A DNA stretch of 64,000 nt from Pseudomonadota bacterium (GCA_016703895.1 JADJBE010000003.1:62001-126000); one strand, 5' to 3'. Shown: positions 1 through 8,678, numbered from the stretch's first letter. Notes: generated by a model not told the origin, from the letters alone. Made by a program: numbers and translations.

Positions 1-195
1 TTGGCGACGTGCTTCCACAGATGCCCCCAGGTCGTTGGGATGAGTCTGGATGACCTCAGTTGCGGCAATTCGGCAGAATTGCGCGCGCAATATTGCAGAC
101 TTCCCCCTCTGTCACCAGTCCATGTTGGCTGCCTGTGTCGCGCCTTGCTGCGGTTGCCCGGGGCGGGTCTCGCGCTGCACCAGAGCCGAGTCGGG

Positions 196-379
196 CTAGC
201 CGAACTTCCAGTGGGACCAGCGGTCCGCATTGATCTTGACCAGAACCGACGACCCCAAGCTCGAAATGTACTGCCAGCTGGCGCTATCGGGGTGGCCGTA
301 GTAACCGGTACATGAGGGCCTCACGATACTTCTCGTGGACGGCATCGTCGTCGATGTCAAACGGCGCCGCAGCTTTCAC
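196..379 (-). pseudogene. Short unrecognised fragment with a frame break
   Basis: On the minus strand a GTG at 379 opens about 22 codons rich in Asp and Glu (contains FDIDDD). The frame must then shift by one base near 303-307 to continue as YYGHPDSASWQYI and end in RWSHWKFG followed by TAG at 196-198. The aromatic, well-formed tail looks like real protein, but I do not recognise the family. It lies just downstream of the racemase, on the same strand. It could equally be the end of a larger decayed gene. Bases 1-195 hold nothing I can support as a gene. Confidence 0.25.
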
Positions 380-388
380 AATTCATTC

Positions 389-1213
389 TTAGCTCGAACC
401 TACCGGACAAACTGGGCAAGAATCAGCGGCGTCAGATTGAGGCGTTCCATCGATCAACGCGCTGACCGCGCCTATTCGCCCCGCAACGGGTTGTGGATAG
501 GCAACACTGCTTTGCCTAACCCCTAAGCGGACGAGAGTCTCTGCGTACAGATACCCCGTCCTCGCTGCGTCGACCACGGGTACAGAGAGTCGCATCGCGA
601 CTCTATCGGCAATGGGTGACATACAGGTGCAACCGAATACGATGGTGTCTGCGCCATCTCGCCGAACGGCAATGTTAGCTGCCTCTACGACTCGATCGAT
701 CAGCTCGACATTTCCTTGCCTGAGCTTGTCGACGGAATCGTTCTCGGAGCCTGCTTCAAGCTCAGCGTCGTCGAGTACGTAGCGAACACTGACACACCGC
801 CGAGACATACCGCAGGCGCCGATGCGCTCGTCATAGATAAAGCTCAGTTTGCGCGGCCAAATCGTGACGATCGAGAATCTCCTGCCCAGCGATGACGCGA
901 CCAGCATTGCCGATTCCCCGGCACCGACTACCGGAATCGCCAACGCCGATCGGAGTTCGGCCAGGCCGTAGTCTCCGAATGTATTCAGGAATACTGCATC
1001 GGCTCCCTGCGTTGCCGCGATAATTCCGGCGTCAATATGAGCCATGACTGCCAAGGAGCGATCAAACGGCGTTGCCGGAAACACGTTCAGTCTGAATGCC
1101 TGCAGCTGCGGAGAGCATGACGGTCCGGCGATTTCGCTGATTTCACGTGGAACAGTCACGATCCCACGGGAACGAAATCCTGACCCGATAATCGCGATCT
1201 TGTTCGGCGTCAC
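389..1213 (-). CDS. Asp/Glu/hydantoin racemase family protein
   Basis: A 274-residue protein beginning at a GTG (TPNKIAIIG start). The Asp/Glu/hydantoin racemase superfamily inverts the alpha-carbon of an amino acid or hydantoin with two opposed cysteines. Visible here are the glycine-rich start IIGSG, the central VVGAGESAM segment (residues about 94-102) and the C-terminal cysteine motif VFGCTCM (about 193-199). The first catalytic cysteine position appears replaced: the equivalent stretch reads LNTFGDYGL instead of a Cys-containing one, so a true racemase reaction is uncertain. The substrate cannot be told from the sequence. It stands alone in a region of broken catabolic genes. The last 20 or so residues (Ser/Cys/Pro rich) look non-conserved, possibly from a late frame change. 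Confidence 0.7.
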   Translation of the reverse strand: MTPNKIAIIGSGFRSRGIVTVPREISEIAGPSCSPQLQAFRLNVFPATPFDRSLAVMAHIDAGIIAATQGADAVFLNTFGDYGLAELRSALAIPVVGAGESAMLVASSLGRRFSIVTIWPRKLSFIYDERIGACGMSRRCVSVRYVLDDAELEAGSENDSVDKLRQGNVELIDRVVEAANIAVRRDGADTIVFGCTCMSPIADRVAMRLSVPVVDAARTGYLYAETLVRLGVRQSSVAYPQPVAGRIGAVSALIDGTPQSDAADSCPVCPVGSS

Positions 1214-1725
1214 GCTGTTGCCGTCTGCTCGGAATCCCTCCGCACGAACCTAAACTCAAACTAGCTCTGCAAGCAATCGGAATGTCTGCCGGCGCATCAA
1301 CAACTAACCCTTGTTGAACTCGTCACATGTCGAGTTAGGCAATCGGGGTTTTTACCGCATCCTTATTGATCAGACTTATCCGCAATGGATGCTATCGATG
1401 ACTGTAGCCGTAATTCGGTCAATTGTCGTAGGCGTTTCAAGCCTCGATGGATCGATTCGCCTAGTTATTGGCGCTTTGAAGCACCAGATCGGAAATGCGG
1501 TGAGCAAAGAGGTGTTCATTTTCGGACCGGACTTGCTGCCGACGCAGTTGATGCTCGGACATCGCCACGCGGCGACCCGCTGCCCGCGGGAAGCCCCGAC
1601 GGTCCGTTCAGCGACAATAGGACTGCTTCCGATAAGCCAGCCGTGGCCCGATCCAAGCGCTGTTCGAGTTTTCCAGCCGTAGCTGAGTTGTGCAGCGCAC
1701 ATTGCGGTTGATGAGATGAACGGCG
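1214..1725. other. Gene-free stretch
   Basis: About 510 bases between the racemase and the oxidoreductase remnant. Open frames exist on both strands, but none shows a recognisable motif, a ribosome binding site or a plausible composition. I see no RNA gene or repeat in it. Confidence 0.4.
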
Positions 1726-2430
1726 ATGCACGCGATGATTGTCGAGGCTCCAGGAGGTCCCGAGGCACCGGTCCCGGTGCGATTGCCCATACCCGTGCCC
1801 CAACGCGGCCAAGTGCGCATCAAGGTCGCTTTCGTCGGTATGAACCTTATGGATGCGCTGCTCAGACGCGAACGTCGCGACTGGATGCCGGTCACCTACC
1901 CATTCGTGCCCGGCACCGAGCACAGTGGTATCGTTGATGCAGTCGGCGAGGGTGTCGATGCGACGCTGGTCGGCCGCCGCGTGCTATCGAGGCTGAGCTT
2001 CGGTGGCTACGCGGAGTACTCAATTGCGCAGGCGTCCGGATTAATCGAATTGGCCTTTGGAACGAGCCTGAAGTTGGGGGCAGCTAATCGCGGTTGTACG
2101 GCCACGGCCTGGTATGCGCTGCACGCCGACGCGCGCGTGCAGACGGGTGATACTGTGTTAGTCCATTCCGCTGCCTGCGCGGTCGGTGCAATGGCGCTGC
2201 AGATTGCACGCGATGCGGGAGCGCGAGATCTGCTCGCAGACCTAACGGCGCCGCACTCGATTATCTGCGCGAGGACTGGAGCGTCGCGGCGTGCCATGAC
2301 TGGGCGCTGGCGGGTACCAGTGACCGAATCGGTACCATTGACCGAAGTGGCATCGCTGCATGCTCGTCTCGAGGCACGCAAACTGATGGGTCGTGCCGTC
2401 ATTGAAGTTGGCGGGGAGGGGATCGCATGA
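1726..2430 (+). pseudogene. Quinone oxidoreductase-like MDR protein with internal deletion
   Basis: The first 165 or so residues match the medium-chain dehydrogenase/reductase (quinone oxidoreductase, zinc-free) family. They comprise an N-terminal GroES-like fold with VPGTEHSGIV and VGRRVLSR, then the start of the cofactor domain TVLVHSAACAVG...LQIARDAGA. Members are usually 320-330 residues; this one has 234. Almost the whole Rossmann core after the first NADPH-binding helix is missing, and the frame resumes in the C-terminal element containing PLTEVASLHARLE and GRAVIEV. A protein lacking the nucleotide fold should not bind NADPH, so I call it a decayed gene. Its stop overlaps the next gene's start (ATGA at 2427-2430), suggesting it was once part of an operon with the VOC and FAD-oxidase genes. 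Confidence 0.65.
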
Positions 2431-3416
2431 CTGTCTCTGCCAACCCATCGCGTGGCATACCGCTTGGCTTCGCCGCGATCTGCGTGCGTTCAATGGACGA
2501 GAGCATCGCGTTCTACCGAGATGTGATCGGCTTCGATGTGCTCGCCCGCGGATCCGCCGGCGCTGAGTTTGTCGCACTACTGGGCCTGCCCGTCGGCACT
2601 ACAGTCGAAATCTGCCGCCTCAGTGCATGCGGGCTCGGCATCGGACAGCTGTTGCTGCTTGCGCCGAACCTAACAGGCCGCGAGACCGTGCGCCGCAAGG
2701 GGGACCGCACAACGCGCGGCCTGTGGAACATCAACTTTTATGTCGATGACATCGTCGCAGTGTCGAAGGCTCTATGGGATCGTTATGAGTTCTGGTCGGA
2801 ACCCAAACGCTACTTCGTCAACGCTGAGTCGGGCGAGGCGATCGAGGTGGTGTTTGAGGCACCAGACGGCGTCGCGATCAATCTCGTGCAACCTCTGGGT
2901 GATGAGACAACCTTCATCGGTCGTGTGCGGATTGCAGCGGCCGCGTTCGGTCGCACCCGATGCGGCTTCACACCAATTGCGACAACGGCGCACTGCGTTC
3001 GCTCGATGTCGGAGGCGCAGCGCTTTTACGAGGCGATGCTCGGCGTTAGTGTCGTACTCGACGCGCAGCTCGGCAAACCCGAGACTAACGTGTTCTTAGC
3101 ACGCCCGCCTGGTTCTGTGGCACACACGGTGTTCCTTGCAGGTGCGCACTTTTTTGGGAAGCTGTCGCTCAACCAACCTCTTAACTTCGAGGTTCCTGAT
3201 CGGGTGAATGCCGCGCAACCAGCGGCGATCGGCTATATCGCGCAGGGTTTTTTCGCGTCAGATATCGCCGGCGCGACCGCCGCAGCACTCGCCGCGGGCG
3301 GGCAGACAGTGAACGCGGGAAAGATGGTGCTGCCGGGCTTCAACGGCGAAAAGGCGGTACTACTGCGCGCGCCCGGCTCCGGGGCACTCGCATGGCTCGT
3401 GGAGGCGATGACGTGA
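2427..3416 (+). CDS. Two-domain VOC (glyoxalase/dioxygenase fold) protein
   Basis: A 329-residue protein with two vicinal-oxygen-chelate modules. The first, residues about 12-155, opens with the typical CVRSMDESIAFYRDVIGFDV. The second, about 183-325, repeats it as CVRSMSEAQRFYEAMLGV. VOC proteins use paired beta-alpha-beta-beta-beta units to hold a metal and include glyoxalases, extradiol dioxygenases and epimerases. The first half has Glu-rich segments that could bind metal (EVVFEAPDGV), but I cannot assign a substrate. It overlaps the upstream oxidoreductase remnant by four bases and the downstream FAD-oxidase stub by four (GTGA), so these were translated as one operon, probably for degradation of an aromatic or terpenoid compound (inference). 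Confidence 0.7.
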   Translation: MTVSANPSRGIPLGFAAICVRSMDESIAFYRDVIGFDVLARGSAGAEFVALLGLPVGTTVEICRLSACGLGIGQLLLLAPNLTGRETVRRKGDRTTRGLWNINFYVDDIVAVSKALWDRYEFWSEPKRYFVNAESGEAIEVVFEAPDGVAINLVQPLGDETTFIGRVRIAAAAFGRTRCGFTPIATTAHCVRSMSEAQRFYEAMLGVSVVLDAQLGKPETNVFLARPPGSVAHTVFLAGAHFFGKLSLNQPLNFEVPDRVNAAQPAAIGYIAQGFFASDIAGATAAALAAGGQTVNAGKMVLPGFNGEKAVLLRAPGSGALAWLVEAMT

Positions 3417-3730
3417 GCGCGCTTGAGACCCGACTGCAAGCGCTGCTCGGTAGGGATGCGGTCATCACCGATCGCGATGCGCTGACGGAGCTGTCGAGCG
3501 ACATCTTTGGCAGCAACGCGATCGCGGCACTCGCGATTCAGCCGCGCTCCGCGGAGCGGCTCAGCGAGGCGGTCGCGGCGGCCACTGAAGCCGGCTTTGC
3601 GCTAGTACCGCGCGGCGGCGGGCTCAGTTATACCGGCGGTGCTGTGCCACCGCATGATCGGTGTATCGTCGTCGATCTCCGTGCGCTGGATCGTATCGTC
3701 ACAGCAGCGGAAGGCGATCCGGGCCCGTGA
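3413..3730 (+). pseudogene. FAD-linked (glycolate/lactate-type) oxidase, truncated
   Basis: Starts at a GTG overlapping the VOC stop. The roughly 105 residues are the N-terminal part of a PCMH/FAD_binding_4 oxidase: a Q/L-rich lead, AIQPRSAERLSEAVAAA, then the FAD pyrophosphate loop VPRGGGLSYTGG. Full-length glycolate or D-lactate dehydrogenases of this family have about 450-500 residues. Here the frame ends just after the first FAD loop (DPGP, stop), and the rest of the enzyme is absent: the next recognisable coding matter is an SDR tail on the other strand. This is a 3'-truncated remnant, presumably cut by a deletion or rearrangement near 3730. Confidence 0.65.
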
Positions 3731-3789
3731 TCACATGGGGGCGCCGACGACTTGCGCCAGTCGTGCGCCGAACTCCTCGATGTCTTAGG

Positions 3790-4002
3790 TCATCCGGAGT
3801 GGCTCAGGAAATCCATTCGGCCGCCATCGACCGAAATGGCTTGGCCGGTGACAAACCCGGCATCGTCGGATACGAGGAAGGCAATCACGCCGGCGACTTC
3901 GTCCATGGTGCCGACACGCCGCAGCGCCGTGTGGCGGATCTGCTGTTCGCGCACGTCGGCTTGCACGGCTTTAACGCATGCTGCGCTTCGAATACGGGCC
4001 AA
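3790..4002 (-). pseudogene. SDR oxidoreductase, C-terminal remnant
   Basis: The last 60 or so residues of a short-chain dehydrogenase: LRRVGTMDEVAGVIAFL, SDDAGFVTGQ, ISVDGGRMDFL. This is the canonical C-terminal helix-strand of the family, which carries substrate-loop and dimer contacts. The Rossmann domain and the Ser-Tyr-Lys active site are missing. Upstream on the same strand the sequence changes to a hydrophobic stretch (ALVLTELSLLLIG, around 4010-4060) that does not belong to an SDR, so the join near 3990-4000 is a deletion or insertion point. Confidence 0.6.
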
Positions 4003-4119
4003 TCAGCAGCAGCGAGAGCTCCGTCAGCACAAGCGCGGCAACCGATATGAGAACAATTGCGTTTGTCGGCTAGTGCGGGCCGGTGCGGAAGCGGTTCGGT
4101 GAACTGTCGCTGGAGCTGA

Positions 4120-4132
4120 CCCACTTTCGTGG
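4120..4132 (+). repeat. CCCACTTTCGTGG, left copy of a 13-bp direct repeat
   Basis: This 13-mer recurs with one mismatch at 4800-4812, exactly 680 bases on. The two copies bracket the AhpD-like gene. They could be remains of insertion-sequence ends, but no transposase is present. Confidence 0.4.
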
Positions 4133-4248
4133 ACGGGTGGCTATCGAGAGTCACGATCATCCTCCAAGGCGGACCGTGCGGGCCGATGTGTCATTGGAAG
4201 CGGCTCAAGTGTGACGTCGGTCGTAGTAGCGTAGTAGAATTGGTACCT

Positions 4249-4809
4249 GTGAACCTGCTACCAGACACGCCGCTGAAACGCGTAGCCCGCGAGGAGTTGC
4301 CGCAACACATGCAGAAGGCGTGGGACCAGTCTCTCGCGCTGCACGGCGACACCACGTTCATCGAGGTCTTCGGGCACGCCCCGCAAGCCTACGATTGGTA
4401 TCTGCAGGATTTCTACAGCAAGTTCTTCTACTCGGGCCGCATCGAGCGCAGCGTCGTTGAACTCGTGCGGCTGCGTCTGGCAAATATCCACGGCTGCGCA
4501 TTCTGCAACCGCGGGGACACGCTCGCCGCGCGCGAGGCTGGTGTGCCGCAGGCGCAGATCGATGCACTTGCAGAGTACGAGACCGGGCCATTCAGTGAGC
4601 GGGAAAAGTGTGCACTCGCGCTCGCCGACGTAATGGCGCTCACGAATACACGTGGGCGCATCACGCCCGCGCTGTATGGGCGGCTCGCCGCGCACTTCAC
4701 GGACGGTGAGCTCGTCGAACTCGGTGTCATCATGGCGATGCTGTGCGGCATGGCGAAGATGATTTTCGCCTTCGATCTCGTCGAGAAAATGCCCAGTTGC
4801 CCACTTTAG
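4249..4809 (+). CDS. AhpD/carboxymuconolactone-decarboxylase-like protein
   Basis: A 186-residue protein if started at the GTG at 4249 (NLLPDTPLKRV). The start is chosen because the upstream in-frame sequence is not protein-like. The AhpD-like fold is all-helical and carries a CxxC pair that in AhpD acts as a disulfide reductase; other members decarboxylate muconolactones. Here the motif is IHGCAFCNRGD at residues about 82-92; the histidine usually found four residues after the second Cys is an Asp. The C-terminus (VEKMPSCPL, then TAG) runs into the repeated CCCACTTTAGTGG, whose TAG supplies the stop, so the natural tail has probably been replaced. Function and substrate are unknown. Confidence 0.6.
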   Translation: MNLLPDTPLKRVAREELPQHMQKAWDQSLALHGDTTFIEVFGHAPQAYDWYLQDFYSKFFYSGRIERSVVELVRLRLANIHGCAFCNRGDTLAAREAGVPQAQIDALAEYETGPFSEREKCALALADVMALTNTRGRITPALYGRLAAHFTDGELVELGVIMAMLCGMAKMIFAFDLVEKMPSCPL

Positions 4810-4812
4810 TGG
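4800..4812 (+). repeat. CCCACTTTAGTGG, right copy of the 13-bp direct repeat
   Basis: Second copy of the motif at 4120-4132. It is also the core of a perfect palindrome (GCCCACT-TT-AGTGGGC, 4799-4814) and contains the stop codon of the AhpD-like gene. Confidence 0.4.
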
Positions 4813-4909
4813 GCGTCAGCGCGCAGTTCCTGCTGGTCGACGCCGGCGGTTCCCGCTGCGCTTCCTCTTGGCCACCGAACCCGAGGCCTTGACGGCGATG
4901 CCGGGAATT

Positions 4910-5009
4910 GTCTAACGAGCCATGAGCTCTTGCCGAGGTATTCGCTCGTCCGGCCACTCATCAAAACAGCGATGAATACCGTCAGGATTGCGAAGATCAG
5001 TATGCCGTT
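4910..5009 (-). pseudogene. KdpA (K+-transporting ATPase subunit A) fragment
   Basis: About 33 codons on the minus strand read NGILIFAILTVFIAVLM followed by SGRTSEYLGK. This matches the conserved KdpA segment whose typical form is VFIAGLM.GRTPEYLGKK, lying in a cytoplasmic loop near the middle of the roughly 560-residue subunit. Nothing else of kdpA, kdpB or kdpC is visible on either side. Downstream the frame passes into a basic tail (AKRKRSG) that ends at the palindrome 4799-4814. This is a short relic showing how rearranged the region is. Confidence 0.45.
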
Positions 5010-5136
5010 GCAATTCTTTGATCAGATGCAAGTCAACTGGCAAAATAAGTACGAAGCACACACGCCAACACCAGCGCCCAGACACGACGCGAAAAGCAGC
5101 ATGTGAATGAAAACGCCATTTCGACAGACATTTAAA

Positions 5137-6807
5137 TCACTCGAAGAAAGACAGGAGTTCGGAGGCCAGCGCTGCCGGATCGCGCGGTAACGCTTTGGCC
5201 GTGGCCGCTTTGCTGGCGGTGAGTGTTTGACGAATAACGCCCGCCGCATCGCTGAGCAAGATGGGGCAGGCCACCTGCGGCAGTTTCTCCAGCACGGGGT
5301 AACGAAAACACGCGCCGTAAGCCGATTGATAGATATCGAGCGCCTTGAATAAATCAACAGTGCGACGATGGATCACGGTGGGCTCGATATCGGGTTCATG
5401 ATCGCGAACGATGTGGTCTTTCTTGCGCATATACCAGGGCGAGAACAGTTCCTGGTCGCGCACCATGTTCCACACCTTGAGCCAGTGAACACCGTAGTCT
5501 TCCAGTTCAATGGTCGGTGTGTAACGCGCCAGGTACTCGTCGCGCACGACATCGGGCAAGACCATCAACGTAGGCGCTGCGACGTGTTTCACAAGGTCTG
5601 GGTGCTGAACGGCTAATTCCACCGCCACGGTGCAGCCGCCCCAATACCCGAATAAATCGACCTCGGTGTAGCCTGCGGCTTTGATGGCTTGCGCCAGGTA
5701 TTTAGCTTGCGCTTCCACCGTCACCGTCGTGCCCATGGGGTTGTCGGACTCACCATTGCCCGGCAAGTCGAACGCGATGACCGGGCGCTTGCCGATCAAC
5801 GGTTTCATGAAGTTATCCATGCTGTAGCTTGAGCCAGCGCTGGCATGAATGAACACGATGGGGCGCCCTGTGCCGTCGGTGTTGCGGCGGGCGTAGATCG
5901 ACCCGCCATCAACCTGGAAATACTCCTGCCAGATTTTGCCGGGCATGGGCTTTGTCTGTGCGAGCACCGGTGCGGTGTTTGATGTGGCGTTGTCAGCTAA
6001 AATTTTGATGAACTGCTCTTTTGACTCATCTGGATTTGCCGGGTTCAGCAGCGTGATGTTGGACGGCACGTCCTTCAACAGCGCGTGATACTTACCCAAC
6101 ACATCGGTTTTCGCCGTGGTGATGACCATGTTGCCCTTCATGTTCTTCACCGCATTGACGGTGTCGAACAGGAATGCGGGGCGATACGCGCGGCGATAAT
6201 CCTGGCACTTAAGGAAATCCATCACGGCCAAGTGCGTGACCGCAGGCGCTGGCACATCGTAGTTCATGCGCCGTGCCAAATCCTTACGGAACCAGGGAAA
6301 GAACAGCACTTGCTCGCGGAAGCGCGACCATGTCCAGGTCAGGTGCGATCCACTCCAGTCAGGCACGACCTCCGGCAGGTAGTGCTGCAGAATTTCGTCG
6401 ACCTCATCTTTGTCCATCTGAATGTAGCCATTCATGATGGCCACGGTGAAGCGGTCGGGGTGGCGCAAGCCCAAGGCCAACGCGCACACACCGCCGGTGT
6501 GAAAGCCATAAACGGGCGCCTTTGTTATTCCCAATTCATCCATTAAGTTCACCACGCCGTCGGCAAACTCTTCCATGGGCTTCCATTCATCACCCGGGAA
6601 CGGGTCGGACATGCCGTTGCCCGGCGTGTCAGGTGAAAACACGGTGAAGCCCTTCCCAGCGATCTCTTGAATCAGTGGAATATATTCACGCGATGAGGTC
6701 GGCGATTGGTGCAGCAAAATCACCGGGGGGCCCGAGCCCGCGCGCCGGTAATGAACCTGGCGTTCGCCCTTGACTGTTGCGAAGTGGCGCGTGATCTGAA
6801 TCGCCAT
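5137..6807 (-). CDS. Tandem alpha/beta-hydrolase fusion protein
   Basis: A 556-residue cytosolic-looking protein made of two complete alpha/beta-hydrolase domains in one chain. Domain 1 is residues about 1-275 (PPVILLHQSPTSSREY, FSPDTPGNGMSDP) and domain 2 about 300-550 (RPIVFIHASAGSSYSMDNF, FDLPGNGESDNP). The nucleophile elbow, normally GxSxG, is GFHTGG in domain 1 and GYWGGC in domain 2, so the catalytic Ser/Asp/Cys is His and Trp respectively. The start at 6807 (MAIQITRHF) is set by GAGGA six bases upstream; a further upstream ATG has no such site. Base composition looks more AT-rich than the backbone, consistent with transfer. No operon partner is visible. It could be a non-hydrolytic member of the fold or a dehalogenase relative. 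Confidence 0.75.
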   Translation of the reverse strand: MAIQITRHFATVKGERQVHYRRAGSGPPVILLHQSPTSSREYIPLIQEIAGKGFTVFSPDTPGNGMSDPFPGDEWKPMEEFADGVVNLMDELGITKAPVYGFHTGGVCALALGLRHPDRFTVAIMNGYIQMDKDEVDEILQHYLPEVVPDWSGSHLTWTWSRFREQVLFFPWFRKDLARRMNYDVPAPAVTHLAVMDFLKCQDYRRAYRPAFLFDTVNAVKNMKGNMVITTAKTDVLGKYHALLKDVPSNITLLNPANPDESKEQFIKILADNATSNTAPVLAQTKPMPGKIWQEYFQVDGGSIYARRNTDGTGRPIVFIHASAGSSYSMDNFMKPLIGKRPVIAFDLPGNGESDNPMGTTVTVEAQAKYLAQAIKAAGYTEVDLFGYWGGCTVAVELAVQHPDLVKHVAAPTLMVLPDVVRDEYLARYTPTIELEDYGVHWLKVWNMVRDQELFSPWYMRKKDHIVRDHEPDIEPTVIHRRTVDLFKALDIYQSAYGACFRYPVLEKLPQVACPILLSDAAGVIRQTLTASKAATAKALPRDPAALASELLSFFE

Positions 6808-7504
6808 ATATTCCTCAATAAACTCTGTGTTTAGCATGCCCTGGTGGCGCTTCGGTGCACCTTACCCCGTTGTAGTTGATCCTGACAGCGGTACCCAAGG
6901 TAACAATTGTACTGGCTGGTGCAGCGCACAGAAAGACGATTTGCCGCCAGCGCGCGCCGAGGAAGCCAATCGCGAAAATCATCGGTTTGCATTGCCGCCG
7001 ACACCAGCGCAAGCGGAGCATCACAAACGTGATGATTTTCGCGCTAGTGCGCTGCGCGGCTGGCAACTATTGGCGAGTACCCCTAGGCAGCGACGTCGCT
7101 GGCCGGCGAGGACTTCCCGCCTGACGGTGCGCTGTCTCGCCGCGCTACGTTGACGAAATACAGTTCAAGGTCATTCGTTGATATACCTCTACTTGTAATA
7201 CTTTCAGCGTCGTTACGAAGAGCAATCAATGAAAGGGAAGTATCGACCAAATAATGTCGATGCCTTCTGAGTTGTCCCGAAGTATCTGACCAAAATGACT
7301 GCCTGTCGCGGCAATCGACTGGGCTATTTTGCGCGGCGCGCAATTGAACGTATGGAAAGCGAAAAGATCATTCATCGCGCAGTAGGTCGACGACTTACAA
7401 CGAGGGCCGGTCTACTCGACACGGTCACTTGCTAGCCAAATTGCAAGAGACGGCTTTTAGCACCCTGTGGACGTCAGATGATTTCGTGACCGCCCCCGGT
7501 GGAC
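6808..7504. other. Gene-free stretch
   Basis: About 700 bases between the hydrolase fusion and the integrase remnant. A minus-strand frame around 6815-7066 has hydrophobic runs but no recognisable family or ribosome binding site. I see no RNA gene, terminator or repeat here. Confidence 0.4.
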
Positions 7505-8164
7505 GTGCGTGCCTAAATCCATCGAGGTAGTCGGCCAAGACCTGCATCATCTTTCGACGCTCTTCGAGATGCGCGGTGCGATTGTCGGTCCGTCCGTTAG
7601 GTTCGCGAAAAGCATGCGCCAGTTAGTGTTCTATAACATTGGGCCGGAATCCGAGCACTGCATCGAGAATCGTTCTGGCCATCGCGCGGAATCCGTGGCC
7701 CGACATTTCGTCCTTATCGATATCCATGCGTCTCATGGCGGCTAATATCACGCAGAACGGAGACGGCCTGCGTGGCGAGCGGCACGATGTGCGGCGTTTT
7801 GGTTTTGCTCGCCGTAAATCGCCGCTCCTGCGTCTCGAAATCGATGTCCTCCCATTTCGCCGTCCGAAATTCTTCCGGCCGCGCAAAAACCAGCGGCGCT
7901 AGCTCTAAGGCGCAGCGCGTAATCAGCGATCCTTCGTAGCCGTCGAACGAACGCAGCAGTTCGCCAATCCGAACGGGTGCCGTAACCGCTTGCAATGCAC
8001 CGTGCAATGCGCGCGTCGGATTGTTCGCCGCGCGGCCGGTCGCAATGCCGTAGCGCAGGACTTGACCGCAAATGCCAAGCGCTCGATGGGCCGTCTCGAT
8101 CATAAAATCGATACGACTGTGTTGAAGGTGCGGCGTGTTTGATGGCAGTTTCGGTGAGAGGCAT
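7505..8164 (-). pseudogene. Tyrosine recombinase (P4-type integrase), decayed
   Basis: Pieces of a P4-like integrase appear in order on the minus strand. The start at 8164 gives MPLTETAIKHA, the typical N-terminus. After an internal loss of roughly 150 residues comes a core segment (GQVLRYGIATGRA). Next is the catalytic-arginine region LVFARPEEFRTAKWEDID and KTPHIVPL. After another gap comes the C-terminal box HGFRAMARTIL, then LAHAFREPN and ERRKMMQVLADYLDG. The frame is broken several times, and a TAA interrupts IEH-LAHAF where CAA (Gln) is expected. Intact enzymes have about 400 residues and use R-H-R-Y chemistry. Its position beside the 3' end of ssrA, a favourite integration site, marks the remains of an integrated element. 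Confidence 0.75.
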
Positions 8165-8258
8165 CTGGGGGCATCTCCAGAGGGAGTACCAAGCGATGCC
8201 CCTGGACCGCGCTGTATGTCAATGGGAGGTATCCACCAACTTTGGACAGAAAGTCCAC

Positions 8259-8281
8259 AAAAAAACCCGCATTTCTGCGGG
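8259..8281 (-). terminator. Rho-independent terminator of ssrA
   Basis: Read on the minus strand, CCCGCA-GAAA-TGCGGG is followed by seven Ts. It starts 38 bases beyond the tmRNA CCA end and faces the right way to end that transcript. Confidence 0.8.
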
Positions 8282-8318
8282 TGCTTTGTACTGCCTTGTA
8301 CGGACCTGTACCACCAAC

Positions 8319-8670
8319 TGGTGGAGGCGGCGGGAATTGAACCCGCGTCCGCAAGCCCTAGACGTGAATATCTACGTACATAGCCCTCTTATTGGTTCTT
8401 ACTCTGCGCTACCCAAGGGGCAGGGAAAACGCCGAGCCAGCTACAGTGACTCTTAACGGCACCGCCCGTAGCACACGGTGCCGCGATCCTATGAACGCGT
8501 CCCCAGATTCAGTCCCATAGGCAGGCGCTGGTCTGGGGGCAACTGCTAATTAAGCAGCTAGTGCGTAGTTGTCGTCGTTTGCAACTATAAATTGCACAGT
8601 GATTAACGAGGGCCATGCGCCTCGGTACGCCATTCACGGTTCGCAACCCACGTCGAAACCGGTCGCCCCC
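8319..8670 (-). ncRNA. ssrA: Transfer-messenger RNA (tmRNA)
   Basis: A 352-nt tmRNA. The 5' end GGGGGCG (8670 downward) pairs with CGCCTCC before the terminal ACCA at 8319, giving a 7-bp acceptor stem with one G-U pair. The T-arm GGTTCAATTCC is present. The coding part encodes the tag ANDDNYALAA followed by TAA (minus strand, around 8550-8582), a typical proteobacterial degradation tag. With SmpB it enters stalled ribosomes, frees them and tags the stuck peptide for proteolysis. smpB lies 84 bases upstream on the same strand, the usual pairing. An integrase remnant sits just past the 3' end, so the tRNA-like end probably served as an attachment site. Confidence 0.95.
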
Positions 8671-8678
8671 GTAACAGT

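Noticed and set aside
1..315. Open frame at the left edge of the window
   Set aside because: Its Cys/Arg/Leu-rich composition has no motif, and a more protein-like minus-strand fragment overlaps it.
6815..7066. Possible small membrane protein on the minus strand
   Set aside because: It has hydrophobic runs but many Arg/Cys/Trp residues, no ribosome binding site and no recognisable relatives.
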